From assembly GCF_003634095.1 (NCBI RefSeq), contig NZ_RBIR01000003.1, positions 62,001-126,000 of the forward strand: a stretch of DNA of 64,000 nucleotides. The letters are read 5' to 3'. A program made the translations under genes and the position numbers. The first letter of the stretch is position 1. Every line of letters starts with the position of its first letter. Shown piece after piece: positions 42,093-50,537 of this stretch. Origin of the DNA: Arthrobacter oryzae (lineage in GTDB: Bacteria; Actinomycetota; Actinomycetes; Actinomycetales; Micrococcaceae). The notes below the pieces were generated by a model, which was given only the letters and a program-made list of their open reading frames with translations, was not told the origin of the DNA and made no database searches.

Positions 42093-43051
42093 ACTGCCTT
42101 GCCGCGGACATGGCCGTCGCGCAGGTCCTGGATCGCCGCGGGCGCATCGGCCAGGGGGTAGCACTTGCCGATGACGGGCGACACCGCGCCCGCCTCGATG
42201 AGCCCGGTCAGGAACCGGAGGTCTTCCGCACGCTCCACGGCCATGACGCCCTTGAGCCGCTGGCCGACGAAAAGGGACAGCAGCCCGGCGCCGATGGAGC
42301 GTTCAAACCCGCCGGTCAGCCGTCCGCCGCCTTCACCGCCGACGACGGCGAGCGTTCCCTTCGGCCCGAGGGCCCGCCGGAGGACCGAGAGCGGCCGGTT
42401 GCCGGCGATGTCGACGATGAGGTCGTATTGCCCGGCCCCGTCGGCGAAGTCGTCATGCGTGTAATCGATGACATGGTCCGCGCCGATCGACCGGACGAGG
42501 CCGGTCTTCGCCGTGCTGCACACCCCGGTCACCTGCGCCCCGAACGCCTTGGCGAGCTGTACCGCGTATGTGCCGACCCCGCCGCCCGCGCCGATGACCA
42601 GGACCTCCTGCCCGGCCTGGACCCTGCCGACGTCCCGGAGCGCCTGAAGGGCCGTCGTCGCGGAGATGGGGACGGCGGCGGCCTGCTCGAAGCTGAGGTT
42701 CTTCGGCTTTAGCGCCAGCTTGCCTTCCTTTGCGCACGCGTATTCGGCGAACGATCCCTCACAGGTGCCATACACCTCATCCCCCGGCCGAAAGCCGACC
42801 ACGTTCCGGCCGACAGCTTCCACCAGGCCCGCCAGGGCCCGGCCACGGATGCGGGTCTTGGGTTTCGTCAGTCCGAAGCCGATCGCGCGGGTCAGGTACG
42901 GCAGACCCGTCATGAGGTGCCAGACGCCCTGGTCGACGCCGGCTGCCTTGACCCGGATCAGCACATCATCGTCGCCGGGCACGGGAGCGTCGACGTCGCG
43001 CAGCTCGAGTACGTCAACGGAACCGTACGTGTCCTGAGTGATCGCTTTCAT
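42080..43051 (-). CDS. Zinc-free MDR family NAD(P)-dependent reductase (quinone reductase-like)
   Basis: 323 residues. GroES-like N-terminal part (DDVLIRVKAAGVDQGVWHLM) without zinc-ligand cysteines, then the Rossmann fold EVLVIGAGGGVGTYAVQLAK with FGAQVTGVCSTAKTGLVRSI. This matches quinone-oxidoreductase-like MDR enzymes that reduce quinones or enones with NADPH. ATG 43051 follows AAGGAG. It is monocistronic; its physiological substrate cannot be read from sequence. Confidence 0.92.
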   Translation of the reverse strand: MKAITQDTYGSVDVLELRDVDAPVPGDDDVLIRVKAAGVDQGVWHLMTGLPYLTRAIGFGLTKPKTRIRGRALAGLVEAVGRNVVGFRPGDEVYGTCEGSFAEYACAKEGKLALKPKNLSFEQAAAVPISATTALQALRDVGRVQAGQEVLVIGAGGGVGTYAVQLAKAFGAQVTGVCSTAKTGLVRSIGADHVIDYTHDDFADGAGQYDLIVDIAGNRPLSVLRRALGPKGTLAVVGGEGGGRLTGGFERSIGAGLLSLFVGQRLKGVMAVERAEDLRFLTGLIEAGAVSPVIGKCYPLADAPAAIQDLRDGHVRGKAVLTV

Positions 43052-43226
43052 GGTGCGTCTCCTTCGGAGTCAGGGTACTGGAAGACGTCGCCGGGGGGAA
43101 CGTTGAGCGCGTTGGCGCACGTTCCGGGCAGTAAGGCGCCGTCCCGCGGCCCCCGGGGTGCGGCTGCGGAGCGGGTCCGGGCGGGCGCGCCCGGACGGGG
43201 TCAAGTGGGCGGGGTTAAGATCAGTT

Positions 43227-43862
43227 ATGGTTCCTGCCGACAACCTTCTGGCCTTTGCCTTGGCCGCCCTGGTGCTCATCGCCGTCCCCGGGCCCAGCGT
43301 GTTGTTCGTGATTGGGCGTGCCCTGGCCTTGGGACGCAAAGGCGGCCTGTTGAGCGTCCTGGGAAACGCGGCCGGCGAGGTGGTGCAGATCGCCGCGGTG
43401 GCCCTGGGCGTGGGGGTGGTGCTGGCCCAGTCCCTCCTGCTATTCAGCGTGGTGAAGTTCGCCGGCGCCGCCTACCTGGTGTATCTCGGGATCCAGGCGA
43501 TCCGGCACCGCGGCAGTAGCCCGACGGCGGCGGACCCGGCCAGGCCGACGTCCACCGCCCGGGTGCTCCGGGAGGGATTCATCGTGGGCGCGACCAACCC
43601 GAAATCGATCGTCTTCTTCGTGGCCGTGCTCCCGCAGTTCGTGGACTATTCCGCCGGCGCGATTCCGGTGCAGCTCGGCACCTTGGGCGCGGCCTTCCTG
43701 ATGATCGCCCTGGCCTCGGACAGTACGTGGGCCCTCGCGGCGGGCACGGCACGGCACTGGTTTGCCCGCTCGCCCCGGCGGATCGCCGCGCTCAGCACCA
43801 CCGGCGGAGTCATGATGATCGGGCTGGGCGGCACCCTGGCCCTGACGGGCACCCGGAATTAG
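43227..43862 (+). CDS. LysE/RhtB family translocator
   Basis: 211 residues from ATG 43227, six helices. The RhtB-type signature is LIAVPGPSVLFVIGRALALG, then GLLSVLGNAAGEVVQIAAVA and EGFIVGATNPKSIVFFVAVL. It exports amino acids or homoserine-lactone-like compounds; the family does not fix the substrate. Unlike lysE at 17870 it has no divergent LysR partner. The perfect palindrome A copy follows its stop by 15 bp. Confidence 0.92.
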   Translation: MVPADNLLAFALAALVLIAVPGPSVLFVIGRALALGRKGGLLSVLGNAAGEVVQIAAVALGVGVVLAQSLLLFSVVKFAGAAYLVYLGIQAIRHRGSSPTAADPARPTSTARVLREGFIVGATNPKSIVFFVAVLPQFVDYSAGAIPVQLGTLGAAFLMIALASDSTWALAAGTARHWFARSPRRIAALSTTGGVMMIGLGGTLALTGTRN

Positions 43863-43877
43863 CGCAGCCCGCCAACA

Positions 43878-43942
43878 CCAACGCGGGGTCACTTCGCGCC
43901 CATAATTCCCTCCGACATGGGCGCGAAGTGACCCCGCGTTGG
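43878..43942. repeat. Palindromic repeat family A, copy 2 (perfect)
   Basis: Two perfect 26-base arms (43878-43903 and 43917-43942) with a 13-nt loop. The left arm begins CCAACGCGGGGTCACTTCGC. The same sequence recurs at 32839-32901. It lies between convergent genes (LysE-type and 3-hydroxybutyrate dehydrogenase) and is a likely two-way terminator. Confidence 0.9.
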
Positions 43943-43959
43943 GGTTGAGCGGCGGTGGA

Positions 43960-44709
43960 TTACCGCGCGGACCAGCCGCCGTCCATTGTGTGGCTGGCGC
44001 CGGTGACCATGCCGGCGTCGTCGGAAGCCAGCCACGCCACGAGGGACGCGACTTCCTCGGGCTCCACGAGGCGTTTGATCGCTGATTCGGTCAGCATGAT
44101 CTTGGCGAGGACTTCTGATTCCGGGATGCCGTGCACCTTGGCCTGATCGGCGATCTGCGACTCGACCAGCGGCGTGCGGACGTATCCGGGATTGATGCAG
44201 TTGGAGGTGACGCCGTGTGCGCCGCCCTCCAGGGCCGTTACCTTGCTCAGCCCCTCGAGTCCGTGCTTGGCCGAGACATAGGCGCTCTTGAACGGCGATG
44301 CGCGGAGGCCGTGGACGGAGGACAGGTTGATGATGCGGCCGAAGTTGTTGGCGTACATGTGCGGCAGCGCGGCCCGGATCAGCAGAAACGGCGCCTCGAG
44401 CATGAGGGTAATGATGCGGCGGAAGTCGGCCGGGTCAAACTCCTCGATGGGGCTGATGCGCTGGATTCCGGCGTTGTTGACCAGGATGTCGCAGTCCAGG
44501 CTGAGTGTCTGGAGGGATTCGACATCGAGCAGGTTGACGGCCCACGACGTGCCGCCGACCTCGTCGGCGAGGGCTGCGGCGGCGGACTCGTCCACATCCG
44601 CGATGACCACCTTGGCTCCGCGTGCGGCCAGGGCGCGGACGCTGGCTGCGCCGATCCCGCCAGCCCCGCCGGTGACCAGTGCCTTGCGTCCGTTCAGGGT
44701 GCTTTCCAT
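43960..44709 (-). CDS. bdhA: 3-Hydroxybutyrate dehydrogenase (SDR)
   Basis: 249 residues, classical short-chain dehydrogenase. Cofactor motif TGGAGGIGAASVRALAARG with VIADVDES (NAD preference), NNAG in ILVNNAGIQRISPIEEFDP, and the catalytic Ser-Tyr-Lys in NLSSVHGLRASPFKSAYVSA followed by KHGLEG. HISPIEEFDPADF and NCINPGYVRTPLVESQI are typical of D-3-hydroxybutyrate dehydrogenases. It oxidises 3-hydroxybutyrate to acetoacetate. The MHS permease gene behind it, on the same strand, fits uptake of the same acid. Confidence 0.88.
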   Translation of the reverse strand: MESTLNGRKALVTGGAGGIGAASVRALAARGAKVVIADVDESAAAALADEVGGTSWAVNLLDVESLQTLSLDCDILVNNAGIQRISPIEEFDPADFRRIITLMLEAPFLLIRAALPHMYANNFGRIINLSSVHGLRASPFKSAYVSAKHGLEGLSKVTALEGGAHGVTSNCINPGYVRTPLVESQIADQAKVHGIPESEVLAKIMLTESAIKRLVEPEEVASLVAWLASDDAGMVTGASHTMDGGWSAR

Positions 44710-44743
44710 AACTCAGCCTTCCGTATCAAAAATTCAATGAGGC

Positions 44744-44772
44744 GGCCGGCTCCAGCGTGGCTGGAGCCGGCC
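44744..44772. terminator. Hairpin between MHS permease and bdhA
   Basis: GGCCGGCTCCAGC (44744-44756) and GCTGGAGCCGGCC (44760-44772) pair perfectly with a 3-nt loop. Read leftwards it follows the permease stop by 66 bp and precedes bdhA, so it can lower or stop read-through between the two. A weak T-rich stretch follows at 44728-44734. Confidence 0.7.
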
Positions 44773-44837
44773 CAAACTCAAGCAGTCCGGTTACCCGGGC
44801 AGCCCGGCAACTCGGGCAGCCCGCTTACCTAGGCAGC

Positions 44838-46220
44838 TCAGCGTGCAGCTGCTACGACGAGGCCTTCACGCTCGGCGTCGGCCCTGTCTACGTCCTCAAG
44901 GGCGATGCCCTTGGTTTCCTTCAGGGTCAGCACCACAGCGGTGGTGATGGCGCAAGCGACGAGAAGGTAAATCGCGGTAGGCACCCAGGAGCCGGTGTCC
45001 TTCAGCCACTGCGTCGCCAGGAGCGGCGCCAGCGAACCGGCGAAGATCGAGGTGACCTGGGAGCCCAGGGAGACGCCGGCGTAACGCATCCGGGTCGGGA
45101 AGAGCTCGGACATGAGCGCCGGCTGGCCGGCGTACATGAAGCCGTGCAGGCACAGGCCGATGGTCACGGCCAGCACGATGACCACCGCGTTACGGGTGTC
45201 GAACATCGGGAAGGCGAAGAACGGCCAGGTGGCGCCGCTGATGGCACCGACGAGATACACCGGCTTGCGGCCCCAGCTGTCCACCAGGCGGCCGATCTGC
45301 GGGATGATCAGGAAGTGCACGAGGTGCGCGATCAGCAGGGCGAGCAACAGCGAGGACGTGTCGTACTTGTCCACGGTCTTGAGGTAGACAATCGAGAAGC
45401 TGACTACAAGGTAGTACATGATGTTTTCCGCGAACCGGAGGCCCATGGACTGCAGGATGCCCTTCGGGTACTTGCGGATGACCTCGCGGACGCCGTAGCT
45501 GACGGCCTGCTCCTTCTCCATCTGCGCCTTGGCTTCGAGGAAGATCGGCGATTCGGAGACGTTGGTGCGGATGTAGTAGCCGACGAATACGATCACGGCC
45601 GAGAGCCAGAAGGCCACGCGCCAGCCCCAGCTCAGGAACTCGGCACTGCTCAGCACGTTGGACATGATGTAGAGGACCAGGGTGGCCAGCAGGTTGCCCA
45701 CCGGCACTGCGGCCTGGGGCCAGCTGGACCAGAAGCCGCGGGACTCGTTGGGGCTCTGCTCGGCCACGAGCAGCACGGCGCCGCCCCATTCGCCGCCCAG
45801 GGCGAAGCCCTGGATGAAGCGGAGGAGGACCAGGAGGGCCGGGGCGAGGTAGCCGAGGGTGGCGAAGCCGGGGAGGCAGCCCATCAGGAACGTCGACACA
45901 CCGATGATGATGATGGTCAGCTGCAGGGTGGGCTTGCGGCCCAGCTTGTCGCCGATCTGGCCGAAGACGATGCCGCCCAGCGGGCGGGCCACGAAGCCGA
46001 CGGCGTAGGTCAGGAACGCCTGGATGATGCCGTCCAGGTCGTTGCCGGTGGCGGGGAAGAAGTACTTGCCGAACACCAAGGTGGCGGCGGTGGCATAGAG
46101 GAAGAATTCGTACCACTCGACGACGGTTCCCACCATCGATGCTGCGACGATTCTTTTGAGCCCGGAACCCTTGGATGCGGGTGCGGCGGGCGTTGTTGCA
46201 GAGCGTTCGTTTACGCTCAT
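44838..46220 (-). CDS. MFS permease, metabolite:H+ symporter (MHS) type
   Basis: 460 residues from ATG 46220 (AAGGAG upstream), 12 helices. RIVAASMVGTVVEWYEFFLY is the MHS opening (compare ProP, ShiA, KgtP). The loop GQIGDKLGRKPTLQLTI is the MFS cytoplasmic signature, repeated later as GRLVDSWGRKPVYLVGA. These proteins import organic acids or osmolytes with protons. The downstream bdhA suggests 3-hydroxybutyrate or a related acid. A LysR regulator is divergent. Confidence 0.93.
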   Translation of the reverse strand: MSVNERSATTPAAPASKGSGLKRIVAASMVGTVVEWYEFFLYATAATLVFGKYFFPATGNDLDGIIQAFLTYAVGFVARPLGGIVFGQIGDKLGRKPTLQLTIIIIGVSTFLMGCLPGFATLGYLAPALLVLLRFIQGFALGGEWGGAVLLVAEQSPNESRGFWSSWPQAAVPVGNLLATLVLYIMSNVLSSAEFLSWGWRVAFWLSAVIVFVGYYIRTNVSESPIFLEAKAQMEKEQAVSYGVREVIRKYPKGILQSMGLRFAENIMYYLVVSFSIVYLKTVDKYDTSSLLLALLIAHLVHFLIIPQIGRLVDSWGRKPVYLVGAISGATWPFFAFPMFDTRNAVVIVLAVTIGLCLHGFMYAGQPALMSELFPTRMRYAGVSLGSQVTSIFAGSLAPLLATQWLKDTGSWVPTAIYLLVACAITTAVVLTLKETKGIALEDVDRADAEREGLVVAAAR

Positions 46221-46352
46221 CTGGTTTCTCCTTAGTGTCCACGGTGACACGCGCTGTGACGCACAGCACTGAAATGGCTCCATTGAGTATTGCTGCACAA
46301 AGTCGGCGGTTCAATGGCCAAACCGGCACGAAGTATGTGCAGAATTGCAGAT

Positions 46353-47270
46353 ATGAACGCGAACCCAGATGACCTGCTGGTCCTGTTGGCCGTGTCCCGT
46401 TCGGCGAAGTTCACCACCGCGGCCGCGGCCTTGGGCCTGAACCACACCACGGTGTCCCGGCGGATAGCGGCGCTGGAGAAGGCCCTCGGCGGCAGGGTGC
46501 TGTCCCGGGCCGCGGGCGGCTGGGAGCTCACGGACTTGGGCGCCGAGGCCGTGCGGGTGGCAGAACAGGTGGAAAGCGCCGTCCGCGCGCTCGAGCAGCC
46601 CGGCCGCGCCCCCGATCCCGTCACCGGCGTCGTCCGGATGACAGCGACCGACGGCTTCAGCGCCTACATCGCCGCCCCCGCTGTGGCCCGGCTGCGCCGT
46701 GACCATCCCGGGCTCAGCGTGGAGATCGTCACCGTGACCCGGCGGGCCCTCCAGCAGCGTTCCGGACTGGACATCGAGGTGGTGGTCGGTGAGCCCCAGG
46801 TGCACCGGGCCGAGGCCGCCCGGCTGGGCGAGTACATGCTGGGCATGTATGCCTCCCGCAGTTACCTGGCCGAGTATGGGACCCCTGCCACGGCGGAGGA
46901 GCTGACAGCCCATGCCCTGGTGTACTTTGTCGATTCCATGCTGCAGGTGGATGACCTGGATGCCCCGCGGAGGCTGGTACCGGCCATGCGCGACGGCCTG
47001 AGCTCCACCAACGTCTTCGTCCACGTGGAGGCCACGCGTGCCGGGGCCGGGATCGGCTTCCTGCCCTGTTTCGCGGCGGACTTGCACCCGGACCTGGTCA
47101 GGCTGCTGCCGGACGAGTTCGCGGAGATGCTCCCCTACTGGATGGTGCTGCGGCCGGACTCGATGCGCCGACCGGCCGTCGCGGCCGTGGTCCAGGCGCT
47201 GCGGGAGCAGACCGCCGCGCACCGCGAAGCCCTGCTGGGCCGGGGCGGGAACGCAGCGACTGCTCCGTAA
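46353..47270 (+). CDS. LysR family transcriptional regulator
   Basis: 305 residues from ATG 46353. Helix-turn-helix: KFTTAAAALGLNHTTVSRRI, then AALEKALGGRVLSRAAGGWE. The effector domain has the usual VVRMTATDGFSAYIAAPAVA opening. It faces the MHS-bdhA genes across a 132-bp gap and should regulate them. Its TAA lies inside the left arm of palindrome B copy 2. Confidence 0.93.
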   Translation: MNANPDDLLVLLAVSRSAKFTTAAAALGLNHTTVSRRIAALEKALGGRVLSRAAGGWELTDLGAEAVRVAEQVESAVRALEQPGRAPDPVTGVVRMTATDGFSAYIAAPAVARLRRDHPGLSVEIVTVTRRALQQRSGLDIEVVVGEPQVHRAEAARLGEYMLGMYASRSYLAEYGTPATAEELTAHALVYFVDSMLQVDDLDAPRRLVPAMRDGLSSTNVFVHVEATRAGAGIGFLPCFAADLHPDLVRLLPDEFAEMLPYWMVLRPDSMRRPAVAAVVQALREQTAAHREALLGRGGNAATAP

Positions 47271-47309
47271 GCGCCGTTTGGGAGCGTCAAAAGGGGCCGT
47301 TACGGAGCA
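47261..47309. repeat. Palindromic repeat family B, copy 2, overlapping two stop codons
   Basis: Arms TGCTCCGTAA (47261-47270) and TTACGGAGCA (47300-47309). The TAA in the left arm ends the rightward LysR gene and the TTA of the right arm ends the leftward aminopropyltransferase-like gene. It aligns with 38416-38473 in reverse orientation. Confidence 0.8.
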
Positions 47310-48223
47310 ACCGACGACGGCGGCGCGGCCGGGCTGGACCCGGCCGGGTCGTGTCGGACGGCGGCGCCAGCCGCGAATGCCCGCACCTTCTCGTCATTCC
47401 AGATGTGCGCCGGCACCGCGCCGCCGAGCAGGCGCCGCGCGAGGCCGGGATCGTCGTCGAACGGGAGGTCGCTGCCGGCGATGATCATGTTGCCGTACCG
47501 CCGGCCCTTGAGCATGGCGGGGTCGGCGATGAGAACCGTGTGGGCGAAGGCGTCCGCGATGGTGGCGGCGTCCTCGCGGGCATTCTTCAGGTCCGGGGCG
47601 TCGCCGGAGTTCACCACGTACACCCCGCCCGGCGCCAGCACACGCTTGGCGTGCTCGGTGAATTCCCGGGTGGTAAGCGGCCGCGGAGTCAGCGACCCGG
47701 CGAAGACGTCGCGGATGATCAGGTCCCGGGTCTGCGGGGTCAGGGTCTCGGTGACCTCCCGGGCCTCGCCCACGCGCAGGCGCAGCAGCGGCGCCTTGGG
47801 CAGGTCAAACCAGCCCCGGACGTAGTCCGCCAGCTTGCCGTCCAGTTCCACCACCACCTGGCGGGCGTCGGGGTACGCCGCGTGGAAATATCGCGCCAGT
47901 GAACAGGCCCCGCCGCCGAGATGCAGGGCGCGCAGCTTCGGCCGCGCGTCGCGGGGCCAGCGCGACTCGACCAGGGCCGCGATCCAGCGCATGTACTCGA
48001 ATTCCAGGAACAACGGATCCGCGAGGTCAATGTGCGAGCTCATGACGCCGTTGATGCGCAGGAGCCAGCCGGTGGAGTTGTCCTGGTCCGGGATCAGCTC
48101 ACAGTCCCCGGTGTCGATGTAGTACACCCCGGCCACAGGACCGGCCGGGCGGGAACCTTTCGGAACCTCCACCACTCCCGGCCCCGCAGTCCCGGCGCCC
48201 CGGCCCCTGCCCCGCTTGGCCAT
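47300..48223 (-). CDS. Spermidine synthase-like (aminopropyltransferase family) protein
   Basis: 307 residues from ATG 48223 (ATG 48253 is possible). The SAM-type Rossmann core is ALHLGGGACSLARYFHAAYP followed by VVVELDGKLADYVRGWF; the acidic site is RDLIIRDVFAGSLTPRPLTT. The N-terminal part has ELIPDQDNSTGWLLRINGVM, like the stand-alone spermine/spermidine synthase-like proteins of actinobacteria. Polyamine synthesis is the family role, but no speD or speA genes are near and many such proteins are uncharacterised. It is a single gene convergent with LysR. Confidence 0.8.
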   Translation of the reverse strand: MAKRGRGRGAGTAGPGVVEVPKGSRPAGPVAGVYYIDTGDCELIPDQDNSTGWLLRINGVMSSHIDLADPLFLEFEYMRWIAALVESRWPRDARPKLRALHLGGGACSLARYFHAAYPDARQVVVELDGKLADYVRGWFDLPKAPLLRLRVGEAREVTETLTPQTRDLIIRDVFAGSLTPRPLTTREFTEHAKRVLAPGGVYVVNSGDAPDLKNAREDAATIADAFAHTVLIADPAMLKGRRYGNMIIAGSDLPFDDDPGLARRLLGGAVPAHIWNDEKVRAFAAGAAVRHDPAGSSPAAPPSSVAP

Positions 48224-48370
48224 CAGATACCCGCCGCTTTGTCCATGTTTCAACCCTAGTTCACCGGCACTGCCGCCCGGCCCGGCCGGCGGGGCTGCGG
48301 TCGGGTGGGCCGGCCCGGCCGGCGGGTCAGGCGCGTCCGATGTGCCCGCCCGGTCAGCTACGCCGGAGCC

Positions 48371-48429
48371 GCTTCAAAGTCAATAAGGAAGGGTACTTAC
48401 TATTTATTAGTAATCCTGCTTACTATTTA
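48371..48429 (+). promoter_or_regulatory. AT-rich promoter region of membrane-stress operon
   Basis: In an otherwise GC-rich gap, GCTT (48371-48374) and GGGTAC (48391-48396) with a 16-nt spacer resemble a SigB/SigF-type general-stress promoter. The downstream stretch carries a direct repeat CTTACTATTTA (48396-48406 and 48419-48429, 23 bp apart) and the inverted repeat TTACTA/TAGTAA. These could be sites for a dimeric regulator. The assignment rests on pattern only. Confidence 0.35.
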
Positions 48430-48484
48430 AGTCCCGCATCGCCGGCTTCTGATCAGCAGCCGATCTTTTCGAAAGTGAGCGAAG

Positions 48485-49420
48485 ATGACACAGAACCCAT
48501 GGCCCCATGACGGCAGCATCGACACCCCGACGGCTACCCAGGAGACTACGCTCCGGCAGCCATCAACGTTCCCGCGCGTCGCAGACGGCGAAATCTACGG
48601 CGCGACGCCGGCCGGTGCCCCGGCAGCCCCGCCGGCTGCCCCGCAACCGGCCACCGGAGCCTCCACTACCGACGCCACCAAGCATGAAGCTGCGGAGGTC
48701 TCCCGCCAGGCCGCGGATTCGGCCCGGAATGTGGCGGAAACTGCCAAGTCCGAGGCCGCCAATGTTGCCGCCGAGGTCAAGACCAACGCCCGCGATCTCC
48801 TGCACCAGGCGAAAGCGGATCTCACGGACCAGGCCGGCGCCCAGCAGGTAAAGGTCGCCGAGGGCCTGCGGTCCGTTTCGACCGAACTCCACACGATGGC
48901 GTCCGCGTCGGGTCAGCCCGGCGTCGCCACGGACCTCGTGCGCCAGGCAGCGGAGCGGTCCTCCGCCGTCGCCAACTGGCTCGATGCGCGCGACCCCGGC
49001 TCGCTGCTCACCGAAGTGAAGACTTTCGCGCGGCAGCGCCCCGGAACGTTCCTGCTGCTCGCGGCCGGGGCCGGCGTCCTGGCCGGACGCCTCAGCCGCA
49101 GCCTGAGCGCCGGAGCACCAGACTCCACTGCGGCCGGCATTCCGTCAACCGCCGGCAGGCCGTCGACCGCCGGCACGGCGGCGCCGATCGCCCGGGTCCC
49201 CGACACCGGGATGGCGGTTCCGCCGCCGCCGGTACAGTTGCCGGAGCCGGAAATGACGACGGCGGGACTCGCCGAGACCTACCAGCCCAACCCGCTGGCC
49301 GACGAGGGCAGGGAAAGTGACCCGTGGCCGGCCGCCCCGGCCCAGGCGCATCCCTACCGCGCAGCCGCCGACCGCGATGACCTGGGCAGCGATGATCCGT
49401 TCGATGGTGGCCGTCGATGA
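48485..49420 (+). CDS. Coiled-coil membrane-associated protein of unknown function
   Basis: 311 residues. Residues about 60-150 are Ala/Glu/Lys-rich helices with heptad character (KHEAAEVSRQAADSARNVAE, ETAKSEAANVAAEVKTNARD), then a single hydrophobic stretch QRPGTFLLLAAGAGVLAGRL near 185-205, then a Pro-rich tail. The RPGTFLLLAAGAGVLAGRLS segment resembles the membrane part of small stress-associated proteins. It is the first gene of a four-gene set; its TGA overlaps the next ATG by 4 bp. The function is unknown. Confidence 0.75.
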   Translation: MTQNPWPHDGSIDTPTATQETTLRQPSTFPRVADGEIYGATPAGAPAAPPAAPQPATGASTTDATKHEAAEVSRQAADSARNVAETAKSEAANVAAEVKTNARDLLHQAKADLTDQAGAQQVKVAEGLRSVSTELHTMASASGQPGVATDLVRQAAERSSAVANWLDARDPGSLLTEVKTFARQRPGTFLLLAAGAGVLAGRLSRSLSAGAPDSTAAGIPSTAGRPSTAGTAAPIARVPDTGMAVPPPPVQLPEPEMTTAGLAETYQPNPLADEGRESDPWPAAPAQAHPYRAAADRDDLGSDDPFDGGRR

Positions 49421-49827
49421 GCGAGATGCCACCAACCGCCGCCCAGGCGAAGGCCGAGTCCAATTCGCTGGGCGATCTCCTGGGCGAAGTCACCCGGGAT
49501 ATGTCCACCCTGATGCGGCAGGAAGTCGAACTGGCGAAGGTCGAACTCAGGCAGTCGGCGACCCGGGCAGGCAAGGGCGCCGGCATGCTGGCCGGCGCCG
49601 GCGTCGCGGGCCACTTCGTGCTCCTGTTCCTGTCCCTGGCGCTCTGGTGGGCCCTCGGGACCCTGATAGGCCTGGGCTGGTCCGGCGTTGTCATCGCCCT
49701 CATCTGGGCAATCGTTGCCGCCGCCCTGGCCTCGGCAGGCCGCAAGGAACTCAAGGCGATCAAGGGCATGCCGCAGACCACGGCGACCCTGCAGGAAATC
49801 CCGCCCACGCTCAAACCCAACACCTAA
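49417..49827 (+). CDS. Phage-holin-superfamily 3.6 (DUF1469) membrane protein
   Basis: 136 residues. The amphipathic start (LGDLLGEVTRDMSTLMRQEV, ELAKVELRQ) followed by two helices (GAGVAGHFVLLFLSLALWWA, GVVIALIWAIVAAALASAGR) is the pattern of DUF1469 proteins, called holin-like but chromosomal in most actinobacteria. The real role is unknown, perhaps membrane-curvature or stress related. ATGA overlap with the preceding gene couples them. There are no phage genes nearby. Confidence 0.85.
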   Translation: MSEMPPTAAQAKAESNSLGDLLGEVTRDMSTLMRQEVELAKVELRQSATRAGKGAGMLAGAGVAGHFVLLFLSLALWWALGTLIGLGWSGVVIALIWAIVAAALASAGRKELKAIKGMPQTTATLQEIPPTLKPNT

Positions 49828-49846
49828 AATCCAGCGAGGAAACACG

Positions 49847-50455
49847 ATGAGTGAAAACCCGGATGTCATCCGAGCAGATATTGAAGCCACCCGCGCGCGC
49901 CTCGGCACCAACGTCGATGCCGTGGCGGACAAGGTCACGCCCTCGCACATCGTTCAGCGGCAGACTGACCGAGTCAAAGAGAACGTCAAGGACGCCGTCT
50001 TCGGCGTGAAGGAGAAGGTCATGGGAGCCGCAGACCACACTGCAGATAATGTCCACTCGGCCACGGGCAGCGCCGGGGCGCACCTGAGTGACGCCGGCTC
50101 CGCGATCGGGGATGCCCCCACCCAGGTCAGGACCAAGACCCAGGGCAATCCCCTGGCGGCCGGTCTGATTGCCTTCGGGGCGGGCCTGTTGGTCTCCTCC
50201 CTGATCCCGGCCAGCCAGAAGGAGCGCGAGGCCGCGGATGCGCTGAAGACCGCGGCGGAACCGCTCGCGACGGAACTCGCCGACGCCGCCAAACACGTAG
50301 CGGAAGGGCTCAAGGAACCCGCCCAAACCGCCATGGACAACGTCAAGGCCACGGCCGCAGACGCCACCGGGCACGTCAAGGCCGAGGGCCAGGGCGCAGT
50401 GTCGGACGTCAAGGACCGGACCGTCGAGGCCAGGGACAACGTCCAGCAGGCCTGA
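49847..50455 (+). CDS. DUF3618 domain protein
   Basis: 202 residues. MSENPDVIRADIEATRARLG, then TNVDAVADKVTPSHIVQRQT, is the DUF3618 signature. One hydrophobic segment follows (AAGLIAFGAGLLVSSLIPAS, about residues 102-121), then an Ala-rich helical tail with repeated Lys-Ala units. GAGGAAA precedes the ATG. DUF3618 proteins usually sit next to DUF1469 genes, as here, and are thought to be membrane partners. The long charged tail resembles late-embryogenesis-abundant-type helices, which suggests membrane protection; this is inference. Confidence 0.85.
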   Translation: MSENPDVIRADIEATRARLGTNVDAVADKVTPSHIVQRQTDRVKENVKDAVFGVKEKVMGAADHTADNVHSATGSAGAHLSDAGSAIGDAPTQVRTKTQGNPLAAGLIAFGAGLLVSSLIPASQKEREAADALKTAAEPLATELADAAKHVAEGLKEPAQTAMDNVKATAADATGHVKAEGQGAVSDVKDRTVEARDNVQQA

Positions 50456-50537
50456 TCCCGTTCGCACCCCGGCCGGCCGTCCTGCGCTCACGCGCCGGAC
50501 GGCCGGCCGTTTGCACGTAACCCCAGAAGGACTTTCC

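Noticed and set aside
44757..46235. 492-residue open frame antisense to the MHS permease
   Set aside because: Composition artefact; the MFS protein has 12 helices and both MFS loops.
49417..49827. Prophage remnant suggested by a holin-like protein
   Set aside because: DUF1469 proteins are chromosomal in actinobacteria and no other phage gene is nearby.
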